Source: Treponema sp. C6A8 (GTDB lineage: Bacteria; Spirochaetota; Spirochaetia; Treponematales; Treponemataceae). From it: a stretch of 64,000 nt of DNA. The stretch is taken from contig NZ_JHVB01000001.1 in assembly GCF_000619925.1 (NCBI RefSeq), positions 785,661 to 849,660 on the forward strand, in the 5' to 3' direction. The translations under genes were made by a program, and so were the position numbers. Shown piece after piece: positions 54,993-63,179 of this stretch. The notes beneath the pieces were generated by a model that searched no databases, was not told the DNA's origin, and saw nothing but the letters and a program-made list of their open reading frames with translations. Within the stretch, counting starts at the first letter, position 1, and every line of letters begins with the position of its first letter.

Positions 54993-56807
54993 TTAATTCA
55001 TTTCATCTGAAGCGGCTTTCTTTATATCACTGTTAAAAATCACGTTAATTACACGCGCAAGTTTGTCTGCTGAAACTGGTTTTGAAATAAAGGCATCCAT
55101 TCCGCTGTCAAAAGCCTTTTTCTTATCATCCGGGAATGCATTTGCAGAAAGAGCAACAATAGGAATTTTACTCAGGCTTTCATTCGGGAAAGAACGGATA
55201 ATTCTTGTGGCTTCGTAACCGTCCATAATAGGCATCTGAATATCCATAAGAATTAAATCGTAATAACCGTGCCCCGCAAGATTTACCATATCAACTGCAA
55301 AAGAACCGTCTTTTGCCTCTTCTACAATACAGCCGGCGCTTTCAAGCATATCCTTTACAATTTCGCGGTTAAGTGTGTTGTCTTCAACAATCAGGATACG
55401 CTTTCCGCTTATAAGGATTTCCTCATCAGGAACTTCTTCAGCAATTTCCATAAGAGTCTGAATCACAAGAGGAATAGAAATAAATACTTCTGTTCCCTTT
55501 CCTTCTTCACTTTCAATATTGATTTTACCGTTCATCATCTGAATCAGCTTACGGCAAATTGAAAGTCCAAGTCCGATTCCGGAAACTTCAGTTTTTCCGA
55601 CAGTTCTTTCACGCTCAAAAGGCTCAAAAATCTTTTCAAGGAATTCTTTAGAAACGCCGCAGCCTTCATCTTTAATTCTGATTTCGGTCTTGGCAATTCC
55701 CTGCTCATCATCAATTTCAGGCTGCTTAACAGAAATAAAGATTTTTCCGCCGTTATTTGAATACTGAACGGCATTCAAAAGAATGTTCTGAAGAATCTGT
55801 GTAAGCTTAACCTTATCTGCAATAATCTTGTCTTCCCAGACTTCTGAATAATCAAGCTGCAAATCAATCTGCTTTTCTATCATCTGGTTTTCAAGAATAT
55901 CAGCAACGTCGTTTACAATCTGCTGAATCGAACATTCAGTCTCTAAAAGCTGGGTTCCGCCCATTTCAAGGCGGGACATATCAAGAATTCCATTGATAAG
56001 CTCAAGAAGATGGTCACTTGCTATGCTGATTTTTTCAAAGCAGTCCATCAGCTTTTTGCGGTCATCACAATTCTGCCTTGCAATTTCCGAATAACCGACA
56101 ATTGCATTCATCGGAGTACGTATATCGTGCGAAATATTTGAAAGGAATTCCGATTTTATGAGATTTGCCTGGTCAGCGCGTCTCACAGCCGCAATAATAC
56201 GCTTCTGCTGCTCTTCAAAAGTAAATGTTGAATACTTATAGAAAAAACCGACAGCAACCGTAACACAGATAAATGCCACAAGCATATCAAAAACCGCAGC
56301 AAATTCAGACGGCATCGGAGTAAAAAGCATAGGATATAAATAGCCGGCAACTATTGTCGTGATACTTACAATCGCATTTATTACAAAAACTATTACACAA
56401 GTCTTTTTTCTCAGCAGCAGCAGGGTTGAAACAAGGCCTAAAACCATCCATATAGGCATACCGCTGTTCATTCCGTCAGAGGTGAAATAAAGAAAGGGAA
56501 GACAGATATCATTTACAAAAATCGTAAGGATAATGGAAGCCAGCACAGTTTTATTGAATCTGACAGAAATAAAAAGGCAAAGAAGAGTTATAACAATAAC
56601 TACACCTGATAAAAGAATTGAACTCAAGGGAAGACCGAATAAAATATTCGTAACAATAGTTATCAGTCCTACAGAGAAGAGAACAATAGACATAAGATTA
56701 AATATCTTACGATTAATTGAATAATTATCTTTGAGTATTATGTTTTTTATGCGGCTAAAAATATTCAAATTAAAATCCCTTAAATTAAGTTCAAAATCAA
56801 TAATCAT
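54993..56807 (-). CDS. Membrane hybrid histidine kinase with C-terminal receiver
   Basis: 604 aa. Five or six membrane helices (about 38-190), a short coiled linker, HisKA with the phospho-accepting His227 (SNISHDIRTPMNAIVG), HATPase with N box LLNAVQYS, G1 KDEGCGVS, G2 GIGLGLSICRKL, and a receiver with Asp in LILMDIQMPIMDG and KP lysine in FISKPVS. All active residues are present, in contrast to the propeller hybrid at 41884. It lacks an extracellular domain, so the signal is probably sensed in the membrane. No partner regulator is adjacent. Confidence 0.93.
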   Translation of the reverse strand: MIIDFELNLRDFNLNIFSRIKNIILKDNYSINRKIFNLMSIVLFSVGLITIVTNILFGLPLSSILLSGVVIVITLLCLFISVRFNKTVLASIILTIFVNDICLPFLYFTSDGMNSGMPIWMVLGLVSTLLLLRKKTCVIVFVINAIVSITTIVAGYLYPMLFTPMPSEFAAVFDMLVAFICVTVAVGFFYKYSTFTFEEQQKRIIAAVRRADQANLIKSEFLSNISHDIRTPMNAIVGYSEIARQNCDDRKKLMDCFEKISIASDHLLELINGILDMSRLEMGGTQLLETECSIQQIVNDVADILENQMIEKQIDLQLDYSEVWEDKIIADKVKLTQILQNILLNAVQYSNNGGKIFISVKQPEIDDEQGIAKTEIRIKDEGCGVSKEFLEKIFEPFERERTVGKTEVSGIGLGLSICRKLIQMMNGKINIESEEGKGTEVFISIPLVIQTLMEIAEEVPDEEILISGKRILIVEDNTLNREIVKDMLESAGCIVEEAKDGSFAVDMVNLAGHGYYDLILMDIQMPIMDGYEATRIIRSFPNESLSKIPIVALSANAFPDDKKKAFDSGMDAFISKPVSADKLARVINVIFNSDIKKAASDEMN

Positions 56808-56876
56808 TATAAGTCATAAAAATCTATTTTGCAAAAAAAATCCTTACTATATAACAAAATGAAATCAGAATTCCTA

Positions 56877-56905
56877 TTGACAATAAAAGCAGTTCAAATT
56901 ACATT
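56877..56905 (+). promoter_or_regulatory. Promoter of the hyperacidic protein gene
   Basis: Perfect -35 TTGACA (56877-56882), 17-bp spacer, -10 TACATT (56900-56905). It predicts a start site near 56912 and so supports translation from the ATG at 56952 rather than from an upstream in-frame ATG at 56829. Confidence 0.55.
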
Positions 56906-56951
56906 TCTTGTGCGAGTTGTTTATAAACACTTTTATTTATTGGGGTATCCT

Positions 56952-57245
56952 ATGTCTTTTTTCAATTCCGAATCAGAATATTCTGAGTTAGAAATGTCTT
57001 TGTCTTATGACGATGATTTTTCAGATTATGATGATGATTTTGAAGATGATTTTGACGAAGACTACGGCGAATCAGACGAATCTTTAGATGAATTTGATGA
57101 CGACGCAGATCTTTATTACGATGATGTTTTCAAGGAAGAAGAGGACGTAGACGAACCTTACGACGACGTTGAACCGGAAGACGGCTATTCAAGCTACCGC
57201 CCGGACGCTTCAGACGAACTTCTTAACGACGATCTGGATTTCTAA
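56952..57245 (+). CDS. Hyperacidic small protein (97 aa)
   Basis: From the chosen ATG (56952) the protein starts MSFFNSESEYSELEM. Nearly half of its residues are Asp or Glu, in blocks such as YDDDFSDYDDDFEDDFDED, interspersed with Tyr and Phe, and it has only two basic residues. It has no signal peptide or membrane helix. The longer frame from 56829 would begin upstream of the promoter and add a hydrophobic/basic segment unlike the rest. Such composition occurs in DNA-mimic proteins, the C-terminal part of RNA polymerase delta, and ion- or chaperone-binding tails; no homology can be claimed. Followed by a strong terminator (57281-57326). Confidence 0.7.
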   Translation: MSFFNSESEYSELEMSLSYDDDFSDYDDDFEDDFDEDYGESDESLDEFDDDADLYYDDVFKEEEDVDEPYDDVEPEDGYSSYRPDASDELLNDDLDF

Positions 57246-57280
57246 AATTTCCAGGGACAAAACAAATCCTGATATATAAA

Positions 57281-57326
57281 AAAAAAGCAGACCTTAGAAC
57301 TCTTAAGTTTCAGGTCTGCTTTTTTT
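57281..57326. terminator. Bidirectional intrinsic terminator
   Basis: AAAAAAGCAGACCT (57281-57294) pairs with AGGTCTGCTTTTTT (57312-57325), giving T-tracts on both strands. It serves the plus-strand acidic protein gene and the minus-strand rsfS. Confidence 0.88.
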
Positions 57327-57341
57327 ACGCATTTCTATAAA

Positions 57342-57698
57342 TTACTCAGCTGAATAATCAATCTTTTCACCGGCGTGCCACAATTTTTCCAGATCATAGA
57401 ATTCGCGTGCCGACTCAGACATAAGGTGCACAACAATAGGACCAAGGTCAATCAAATTCCAGTCATCGCCATCAGGGCTCTTTTTGTTTGTAAGATGAAT
57501 TTCAAGGTCATTATCCTTAATATAATTTTTTACATCCTTAAAAAGTCCCTGCCAGTGAGTAGAAGAGTTTACTGTTACGATTACAAAATAATCTGTCCAG
57601 CTGTTCAGCTCGCTGATGTTCAAAAGAACAACATTCTTTCCTTTTCCGTCTTCCATCAGTTTTGCAATTTCGACTGCTTTTTCTCGCATTGTTTTCAT
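57342..57698 (-). CDS. rsfS: Ribosome silencing factor RsfS
   Basis: 118 aa. Binds L14 of the large ribosomal subunit and blocks subunit joining during starvation. Conserved segments: VVLLNISELNSWTDYFVIVTVNSSTHWQGLFKDV, PDGDDWNLIDLGPIVVHLMSESAREFYDLEKLWHAG. Last gene of the nadD-yqeK-LCP-rsfS group, ahead of a strong terminator; 28 bp after the LCP gene. Confidence 0.96.
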   Translation of the reverse strand: MKTMREKAVEIAKLMEDGKGKNVVLLNISELNSWTDYFVIVTVNSSTHWQGLFKDVKNYIKDNDLEIHLTNKKSPDGDDWNLIDLGPIVVHLMSESAREFYDLEKLWHAGEKIDYSAE

Positions 57699-57726
57699 TT
57701 GTATTACTCCAAAATCGTTTTAATAG

Positions 57727-58935
57727 TTATTTACGGCGTTTAATAACGTATTGTCCGTTAAAATCCCGTCCCAAAATTATAGTAAAGTCAACGTCAGAAG
57801 AATGAGCGGTAGTTTCTGCATTCTCTGAATCAGCTTTAATAATATTATCACAATGAATAAAGTCTCCGATTGCCTTTGCGGCTTCCGCGTTTCCAAGGCG
57901 GTCAATAATTACAGTTTCTTCATAATCATTTCTGTCTGCATTTATGGCGCTAAGAACGTCATAACTTGCATTCTGGAAAAGAATTGATGTATTTCTTGCC
58001 AGTCCCTGAGTTGTAGTTCCGTTCTGAATTTCCAGAATATAAACACGGCTGTTGTATGCGCCCTCAGAAGAAACCAGCATGTTTGCAACCTGGCGAACGT
58101 TATTTCTAACGTTTTCACCGTTGTTAAGAGGGAACAAAAGGCTCTGTCCATCCACATTACGGAAAGAACCTGTGATAGTCTGGCGGATAATCGATTCAGA
58201 ATCAACACCAGAAATTATCTTAAATAGTTTTTCCTCTTCCTCAGCCTTGATGTTAGAACGAAAACAGCTTGAATAGTTTCTGAAATTATGTCCGTCAAAC
58301 AAAATGAATTTTTTATCACTTAAAGCAGTAATAAAGGCCGTCATGGCATTCTGATAACGGTCCTGCAAATCAGTTTCATCTTCATCAGAAAGCTTGTAAT
58401 GAAGATAAGTAAGAACCTTGTCACCGTCAAGATTTACAGCACCTGACGGCAGAATATACATGCTTCCGTCATCAGAAACATAATCAATAGGCTCAGAAAT
58501 GAAAACCCGCAAACCGCCAAAATAATCTGTCAGTTTTGCAAAATCTTCCATAGTAATAATTGTATAGAAAGGAATCTGAATACCAATGAGTTTCTTAACT
58601 TCCTCCCGGTAACTTTCAATTCCCTTTTCTTCATATACCTTTTTAATCTGGGCAGTTCTGTTCAGGCTGGCATAAATGGAACCTGTGTAACCTGGAATAT
58701 TGATGAGAGCCGCTTTCTGAGAAGAAGGATAATAAATCAGAACGCTGGAAAACAAAAGTGAACCGTCAGAATCTTCAACGCCAATAAGCATCTGAATTTT
58801 CTGATCCCTGTCCAGAGTTTCCTGAACTACATCAGTATGCAGGGAAACCGAAAAAATTACGGCAGCACCAGCCATAATAAGCAAAATCAAAAGAATAAAA
58901 ACAAGTCCCTTCTGCTCATCTCTGAATTTGCGCAT
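57727..58935 (-). CDS. LytR-CpsA-Psr (LCP) family protein with LytR_C domain
   Basis: 402 aa. One N-terminal TM helix (about 9-30), then an LCP domain (about 60-200: LIYYPSSQKAALINIPGYTGSIYASLNRTAQIKKVYEEKG, FYTIITMEDFAKLTDYFGGLRVFISEPIDY) and a C-terminal LytR_C domain (about 300-400: SRVYILEIQNGTTTQGLARNTSILF). In Gram-positives LCP enzymes attach glycopolymers to peptidoglycan. The role in a diderm spirochaete without teichoic acids is unknown. Only 1 bp after yqeK, so tightly co-expressed. Confidence 0.88.
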   Translation of the reverse strand: MRKFRDEQKGLVFILLILLIMAGAAVIFSVSLHTDVVQETLDRDQKIQMLIGVEDSDGSLLFSSVLIYYPSSQKAALINIPGYTGSIYASLNRTAQIKKVYEEKGIESYREEVKKLIGIQIPFYTIITMEDFAKLTDYFGGLRVFISEPIDYVSDDGSMYILPSGAVNLDGDKVLTYLHYKLSDEDETDLQDRYQNAMTAFITALSDKKFILFDGHNFRNYSSCFRSNIKAEEEEKLFKIISGVDSESIIRQTITGSFRNVDGQSLLFPLNNGENVRNNVRQVANMLVSSEGAYNSRVYILEIQNGTTTQGLARNTSILFQNASYDVLSAINADRNDYEETVIIDRLGNAEAAKAIGDFIHCDNIIKADSENAETTAHSSDVDFTIILGRDFNGQYVIKRRK

Positions 58936-58936
58936 T

Positions 58937-59521
58937 CTACTCCACCCCTTCTACCTTATATTCTTCCAGAAGCCCTTCTGTGCCCGGGAAAACTTCATAA
59001 CCTTTTTTTGTCAGGTAATTATAATTTTCTTTGAGAACTGAATAAACCATTCCGTCAAAAGAAAGTGAAAATTTTTGTTCAATATATTTTGGAGTCGCCT
59101 GAGGGCGGCAAGGCTCAATCTTATCAGCTACAAAAAGCGCCTTTGTAAGGTCACACATGCCGCTTTTTCCAGAAGTATGATAAGCAACGGCTTCAAGAAT
59201 TTCTTCATCAGAAATTCCAAACTCCTCTTTCATCATAACAGCGGCAGCCCGTCCGTGCAGCAAAGAAGGCTTTTTCATCTCAAAATCAGTAATTGGATTT
59301 CCATCTTTCTTTGCAAGCTCTATCATCTTTTCCACAGGAAAATCCTTGCACATATCGTGACCGACACCCGCAAGATAGCCCTTTTCTGAATCAAGTCTGT
59401 AAAAACGGCAGATTCTTGCGCACATTTCTGCCACGCGAACCGAATGCTCATATCTTGATTTTTTTACCGAGGCCTGTGTAAAAGCCCTGATTTTCTCTGT
59501 TATTTCAACAAATCTGTCCAT
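58937..59521 (-). CDS. yqeK: YqeK-type HD-domain hydrolase (probable symmetrical Ap4A hydrolase)
   Basis: 194 aa. HD-domain metal ligands are visible: HSVRVAEMCARI, YLAGVGHDMCKDFP, LLHGRAAAVMM, VAYHTSGKSGMCDLTKALFVADKIEPCR. YqeK proteins in Firmicutes hydrolyse diadenosine tetraphosphate. The position directly after nadD and before rsfS is the conserved context for this family. Confidence 0.9.
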   Translation of the reverse strand: MDRFVEITEKIRAFTQASVKKSRYEHSVRVAEMCARICRFYRLDSEKGYLAGVGHDMCKDFPVEKMIELAKKDGNPITDFEMKKPSLLHGRAAAVMMKEEFGISDEEILEAVAYHTSGKSGMCDLTKALFVADKIEPCRPQATPKYIEQKFSLSFDGMVYSVLKENYNYLTKKGYEVFPGTEGLLEEYKVEGVE

Positions 59522-59553
59522 AATTTCTGCAATATTTTCTGTAAAATTATCTA

Positions 59554-60237
59554 TTATCTATATAATTGAGCTTCTTCTATATACTCATAAACAGCTTTAG
59601 GAATAAGGTATTTAAAGCTTCTGCCCGATGCAATTCTGGCCCGAATCTCGGTTGATGAAATTGTCAGAATCGGAATATCAAGGAATTTATGAGGATAAGG
59701 AAATTTCTTAGGATTAAAAGTAGCCCTGAAATCACCAAGATAACTGCCTGTCGGATTATTTTTTATATTTGTAACCGGTATAGCAGAATTTCCAGCCCTG
59801 ATAGAGTTACCGTAAACATCCGGATAGCGGGGAACGACAATCAAATCAGCCTTAGAAGCAATCACGTCCGGAGATTTCCATTTAGAAAACTCTGCCGCAA
59901 TTTCTTCACCCATCAAAAGGGCCGGCTTTCCTTCCAGCTCATCCTTATATTTTTCTATTATATATTCCAGAGTATCAACAGTGTAAGAAATTCCCCCGCG
60001 TTCAACCTCACAGGTTTCAAGCTCAAACTTACCGTCGCCCACGGCGTCACAGAAACGCCTTACAATTTCCACCCTCTGCTCAGTCGTAATTTTTGCAGTA
60101 ATTTCCTTGTGAGGCGGCTTAAAAGTCGGAATAAAAAGCACTTTATCGTAATGCATCTCGCGGATAATTACATCCGCAAGCATCGCATGCCCGATATGAA
60201 GAGGATTAAAACTGCCGCCTAAAATTGCAAGTTTCAT
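59554..60237 (-). CDS. nadD: Nicotinate-nucleotide adenylyltransferase
   Basis: Makes deamido-NAD from nicotinate mononucleotide and ATP. 227 aa. Nucleotidyltransferase motifs LGGSFNPLHIGHAMLADV and ISSTEIRARIASGRSFKYLIPKAVYEYI frame the protein; FIPTFKPPHKE and GEEIAAEFSKWKSPDVI are also typical. 30 bp after obg and 32 bp before yqeK. Confidence 0.95.
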   Translation of the reverse strand: MKLAILGGSFNPLHIGHAMLADVIIREMHYDKVLFIPTFKPPHKEITAKITTEQRVEIVRRFCDAVGDGKFELETCEVERGGISYTVDTLEYIIEKYKDELEGKPALLMGEEIAAEFSKWKSPDVIASKADLIVVPRYPDVYGNSIRAGNSAIPVTNIKNNPTGSYLGDFRATFNPKKFPYPHKFLDIPILTISSTEIRARIASGRSFKYLIPKAVYEYIEEAQLYR

Positions 60238-60267
60238 CTATAAAACCTAAACAAAAACCCGACTTTA

Positions 60268-61395
60268 TTAATTTTCGCTTCCCGGATACTGAACGTTTTC
60301 GTCATCATCCTCAAAGCCAGCCCTTGCTTCCATAAAGGCAGAACCAAAAGCCTTCTCTTCTTTATTTTCTTTGCTTTCACTTCTTTTTTCAAGTCTGTCA
60401 ACAAGAGAAATTATATGAATTCTTGCATCTTTCATGCCGTTTCCTGTAAGAACACTAATAGGCACAACAGGAGTGTCCGGCTCAGACTGATGAATCTTAT
60501 CAGCAACTTCTACCGCGCGGGCATGAGCGCCAGGAATATCAACTTTATTGCACAGAACAATACGAGGCTTTTCCATCAAGAGGTCAGAATAATTTGAAAG
60601 CTCATTGCACAAAGTTTCATAGGCCGTCAGATAATTATCATCCGAACAGTCAATCATAAAGATAAGGCAGGAAGTTCTGGTAATATGCTTAAGGAAGGTA
60701 TCACCAAGACCGAGGCCTTCAGAAGCACCTTCAATAATTCCCGGAATATCAGCAATTATGATATCGTTTTCATCATCAACGCGAAGCACGCCAAGATTTG
60801 GAATAATAGTAGTAAAAGGATATGGCGCAATCTTAGGACGGGCATTTGTAAATGCAGTCAAAAGAGACGATTTACCCGCATTAGGAAATCCTACAAGACC
60901 AGCATCAGCCATAATACTGAGCTCCAGCTTCAAAAAGCGTGTTTCACCCTTCTGTCCGGGATTTGCGTGCTTAGGAGCCTGATTTGTCGAAGATTTAAAA
61001 TGAACGTTTCCCCAGCCGCCGTTTCCGCCCTTAAGGAAAACAAAAGTTTCGTTCTCATCTTTACCGGTAAAGTCGTAAATAAATTCGCCAGTTTCTGCAT
61101 CACGGATAGTAGTTCCAGGAGGAACAGGAATAACACAGTCTTCTCCGTCTGCACCAAAGCGGTTCCAGCCCTGACCGTCGCCGCCATTCTTAGCCTTAAA
61201 ACAATGCTTATGGCGGATATTAGAAAGAGTACGCATATTGCGCTTTACAGTAAAAATAACATCTCCGCCCTTTCCACCGTCACCGCCGTTTGGACCGCCA
61301 TGCGGAATATATTTTTCGCGGCGAAAAGCAACACAACCGTTACCGCCGTTACCAGAGCGAACTTCAATCAGCGCCTCATCAGCAAAATTAATCAT
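60268..61395 (-). CDS. obg: Obg family GTPase
   Basis: Ribosome-associated GTPase needed for 50S maturation. The glycine-rich Obg fold (FADEALIEVRSGNGGNGCVAFRREKYIPHGGPNGGDGGKGGDV), then the G domain with GFPNAGKSSLLTAF, the switch I TIIPNLGV and switch II DIPGIIEGASEGLGLGDTFLKH, and LCNKVDIPGA. A charged C-terminal tail follows. The ATG at 61393-61395 has AAGGTG upstream. An upstream in-frame Met (61446) lies within the rpmA terminator and is rejected. About 375 aa. Confidence 0.96.
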   Translation of the reverse strand: MINFADEALIEVRSGNGGNGCVAFRREKYIPHGGPNGGDGGKGGDVIFTVKRNMRTLSNIRHKHCFKAKNGGDGQGWNRFGADGEDCVIPVPPGTTIRDAETGEFIYDFTGKDENETFVFLKGGNGGWGNVHFKSSTNQAPKHANPGQKGETRFLKLELSIMADAGLVGFPNAGKSSLLTAFTNARPKIAPYPFTTIIPNLGVLRVDDENDIIIADIPGIIEGASEGLGLGDTFLKHITRTSCLIFMIDCSDDNYLTAYETLCNELSNYSDLLMEKPRIVLCNKVDIPGAHARAVEVADKIHQSEPDTPVVPISVLTGNGMKDARIHIISLVDRLEKRSESKENKEEKAFGSAFMEARAGFEDDDENVQYPGSEN

Positions 61396-61443
61396 AAAAA
61401 AAACACCTTCACAAAAGAGGATTATCCCCACCAACCCTAAAAA

Positions 61444-61475
61444 CAAAAAAAGCCCGGCAACTCAAACACCGGGCT
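61444..61475 (-). terminator. Intrinsic terminator after rpmA
   Basis: 7-bp stem AGCCCGG / CCGGGCT (61451-61457 and 61469-61475) with an 11-nt loop and, on the minus strand, a run of seven T residues. Begins about 22 bp after the rpmA stop and separates the r-protein pair from obg. Confidence 0.85.
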
Positions 61476-61496
61476 CTTCAAACATATTTATGTAAA

Positions 61497-61751
61497 CTAC
61501 TCAGCAGCTTTTACAGAAACGTATTTGTGATTCATACGCTCGTGGTAAACAACAGTACCGTCAGCAACTGCGAACAAGCTGTCGTTTCCTGCTTTCTTTA
61601 CATTGTTGCCAGGATAGATTTTTGTTCCACGCTGAGTCAAGATAATTGAACCAGCTGTTACAAATTCACCTGCATATTTTTTAACACCCAAGCTTTTTGG
61701 ATTTGAATCGCGGCCGTTTTTAGCACCGCTTCCGCCTCTAGTTCTTCCCAT
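61497..61751 (-). CDS. rpmA: 50S ribosomal protein L27
   Basis: 84 aa, complete. [51 protein letters not shown] is typical L27, with the N-terminal tail reaching the peptidyl-transferase centre. No cleavable Firmicute-type N-terminal extension and no ysxB/prp gene between rplU and rpmA, consistent with a non-processed L27. Confidence 0.97.
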   Translation of the reverse strand: MGRTRGGSGAKNGRDSNPKSLGVKKYAGEFVTAGSIILTQRGTKIYPGNNVKKAGNDSLFAVADGTVVYHERMNHKYVSVKAAE

Positions 61752-61766
61752 TGTAGTCTCCTTTAA

Positions 61767-62081
61767 TTATGCAATAACAATGTCTTCAACACGTACTTTT
61801 GTGTACTGCTGTCTGTGACCGATTGTACGGTGATAGTCTTTCTTTGATTTGTATTTGAATACCAAAACTTTCTTGTCGCGGAAAGAATCTTCAACAACAA
61901 CCTTTACTTTTGCACCTTTTACGTAAGGAGCGCCAACACTGATTTTGTCACCGTCGCTTACCAAAAGAACTGTATCAATGTCAAGTTTTGCACCTTTTTC
62001 AGCGTCAAGCTTATCAACTGTAAGCACAACACCTTTCTCTGCTTTGTACTGCTTTCCTTTAAATTCAATAGTTGCGTACAT
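61767..62081 (-). CDS. rplU: 50S ribosomal protein L21
   Basis: About 104 aa. MYATIEFKGKQYKAEKGVVLTVDKL, VLLVSDGDKISVGAPYVKGAKV and YKSKKDYHRTIGHRQQYTKVRVEDI match L21. The ATG at 62079-62081 has GAGGT 6 nt before it and gives the conserved start; an in-frame codon four residues earlier is disfavoured. Confidence 0.97.
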   Translation of the reverse strand: MYATIEFKGKQYKAEKGVVLTVDKLDAEKGAKLDIDTVLLVSDGDKISVGAPYVKGAKVKVVVEDSFRDKKVLVFKYKSKKDYHRTIGHRQQYTKVRVEDIVIA

Positions 62082-62232
62082 AAAATACCTCAATTAATGA
62101 TTACAAATTGTTCATCGATTGCAGAGGATCTGAGGAAACATAAATCACTTCATACAACGACTGGCATAAACAAGCAATTAAGCAGCATAAAACGGGGATT
62201 AAACGCCGACAAAACTTCTATGTTCATGTGTA
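62082..62232 (-). other. Approximately 150-nt 5' leader of rplU-rpmA
   Basis: From the predicted start site of the promoter at 62239-62267 to the rplU start there are about 150 nt without a convincing gene. A leader this long before rplU could carry an autoregulatory L21-binding structure, as known in Bacillus, but I could not recognise that fold. The rest of the 62082-62395 gap holds only the two divergent promoters. Confidence 0.4.
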
Positions 62233-62238
62233 GCAAAA

Positions 62239-62267
62239 ATATTATCAAAAAAGCCATGTTTATTCAA
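62239..62267 (-). promoter_or_regulatory. Promoter of rplU-rpmA
   Basis: Minus strand: -35 TTGAAT (62262-62267), 17-bp spacer, -10 TAATAT (62239-62244). Implies the 150-nt leader described for rplU. Confidence 0.55.
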
Positions 62268-62346
62268 TACTTTATATGGAGATATAAGTTAAATTAAGTA
62301 ATTTTTTCTGCCATTTCAGCATACCCCTTCAGCAAACAAAATAAAT

Positions 62347-62375
62347 TTGCGTTATTTAATGTTTGCCTTTATATT
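62347..62375 (+). promoter_or_regulatory. Promoter of the exported barrel-like protein gene
   Basis: -35 TTGCGT (62347-62352), 17-bp spacer, -10 TATATT (62370-62375), with the start codon 21 bp after the -10. The transcript would have a very short leader holding AGGAG (62384-62388). Confidence 0.5.
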
Positions 62376-62395
62376 GTAAGCAAAGGAGTAAAACT

Positions 62396-63118
62396 ATGAA
62401 AAAATTTTTTTTGGCAATAGGATTAATGTTTGCTTCAGTATGCGCTTTTGCAAATATTGAATTGGATGTGAATATGTATGGAACTATAGCAAAAGCAATG
62501 GCAACAGAAAGCACAGACGATGATGCAATTGGAGGAAAACTCAAAGTTAATTACACACAGCCGTTTGCATTTGGTTTTGAAGACAATGTTAACTTCTTCT
62601 TTGGAAACAAAGCAAGTAAGTTTGATGCAGGCCTTGCACTTTTTATTAACTGCGATTTCTTTAATAAAATTGAATACAAACCTGAATCCGGCGAAAAAGA
62701 CTCTATGTCAGGTACTGGTTGTAACGTTGGTTTCGGCATCGGACCTGTATTCCGCATTACTTTTGCAAATCCATTCTCGCTTTTTATTCGCCCTACTTTA
62801 GGTTTCAATCTTTTTGTATTTGAAAGTGAAGATTATAAAAACACTGACGGTAGCAGTTTTAAAAGAACGATTGCAGAATTTGATCTTTTCAAATTTGACG
62901 TTAATGTTGGCGGACGCTCATGGCTTTTAAATGTTGACGGATTCCACCTTGGAATTGACTACGGTGCAATTATCGGTCTTGGAGCAGGTTTTGGAGGCAC
63001 CGGCTCAAAAGGCTCTAGCTCAAGTTCAAACACAAATGCTTTTGCAGCTGGCGACGTAGATTTCAAACTTTATCTTGGCTGCTGTATGAACTTCGGTGAC
63101 CGTGGATTCGACCGCTAA
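62396..63118 (+). CDS. Probable outer-membrane beta-barrel protein
   Basis: 240 aa from the ATG at 62396 (AGGAG 7 nt upstream); an in-frame Met at 62363 lies before the -10 box and is rejected. Signal peptide MKKFFLAIGLMFASVCAFA, then amphipathic strands with glycine-rich turns (KVNYTQPFAFGFEDNVNFFFGNKA, GCNVGFGIGPVFRITFANPFSLFIRPTLGFNLFVF, LGIDYGAIIGLGAGFGG). A Gly/Ser-rich loop lies near 200-215, and the final strand is VDFKLYLGCCMNFGD. The layout fits a small 8-strand barrel of the kind common in treponemes; function unknown. Followed by a strong terminator. Confidence 0.75.
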   Translation: MKKFFLAIGLMFASVCAFANIELDVNMYGTIAKAMATESTDDDAIGGKLKVNYTQPFAFGFEDNVNFFFGNKASKFDAGLALFINCDFFNKIEYKPESGEKDSMSGTGCNVGFGIGPVFRITFANPFSLFIRPTLGFNLFVFESEDYKNTDGSSFKRTIAEFDLFKFDVNVGGRSWLLNVDGFHLGIDYGAIIGLGAGFGGTGSKGSSSSSNTNAFAAGDVDFKLYLGCCMNFGDRGFDR

Positions 63119-63147
63119 CAAATTAGAAATATTTTTCTAAAACTACA

Positions 63148-63177
63148 AGTCGTCCTTACACAAGGGCGACTTTTTTT
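63148..63177 (+). terminator. Intrinsic terminator after the barrel gene
   Basis: 10-bp stem with one G-T pair (63148-63157 and 63062+100, i.e. 63162-63171), 4-nt loop, then a run of seven T residues ending at 63177. Confidence 0.85.
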
Positions 63178-63179
63178 GT

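Noticed and set aside
54993..56807. Possible degenerate hybrid kinase, like the propeller hybrid
   Set aside because: His227, the receiver Asp and the KP lysine are all present, so this one is an ordinary hybrid kinase.
60685..61440. Open frame of 251 codons antisense to obg
   Set aside because: obg is unambiguous on the other strand; this frame has no recognisable domain or start signal.
61396..61446. Longer N-terminus for Obg
   Set aside because: The added hydrophobic residues overlap the rpmA terminator, and the conserved Obg fold begins at the Met encoded at 61395.
62097..62297. 66-codon plus-strand frame in the rplU upstream region
   Set aside because: It runs against the rplU leader and promoter, lacks a ribosome binding site, and shows no protein-like pattern.
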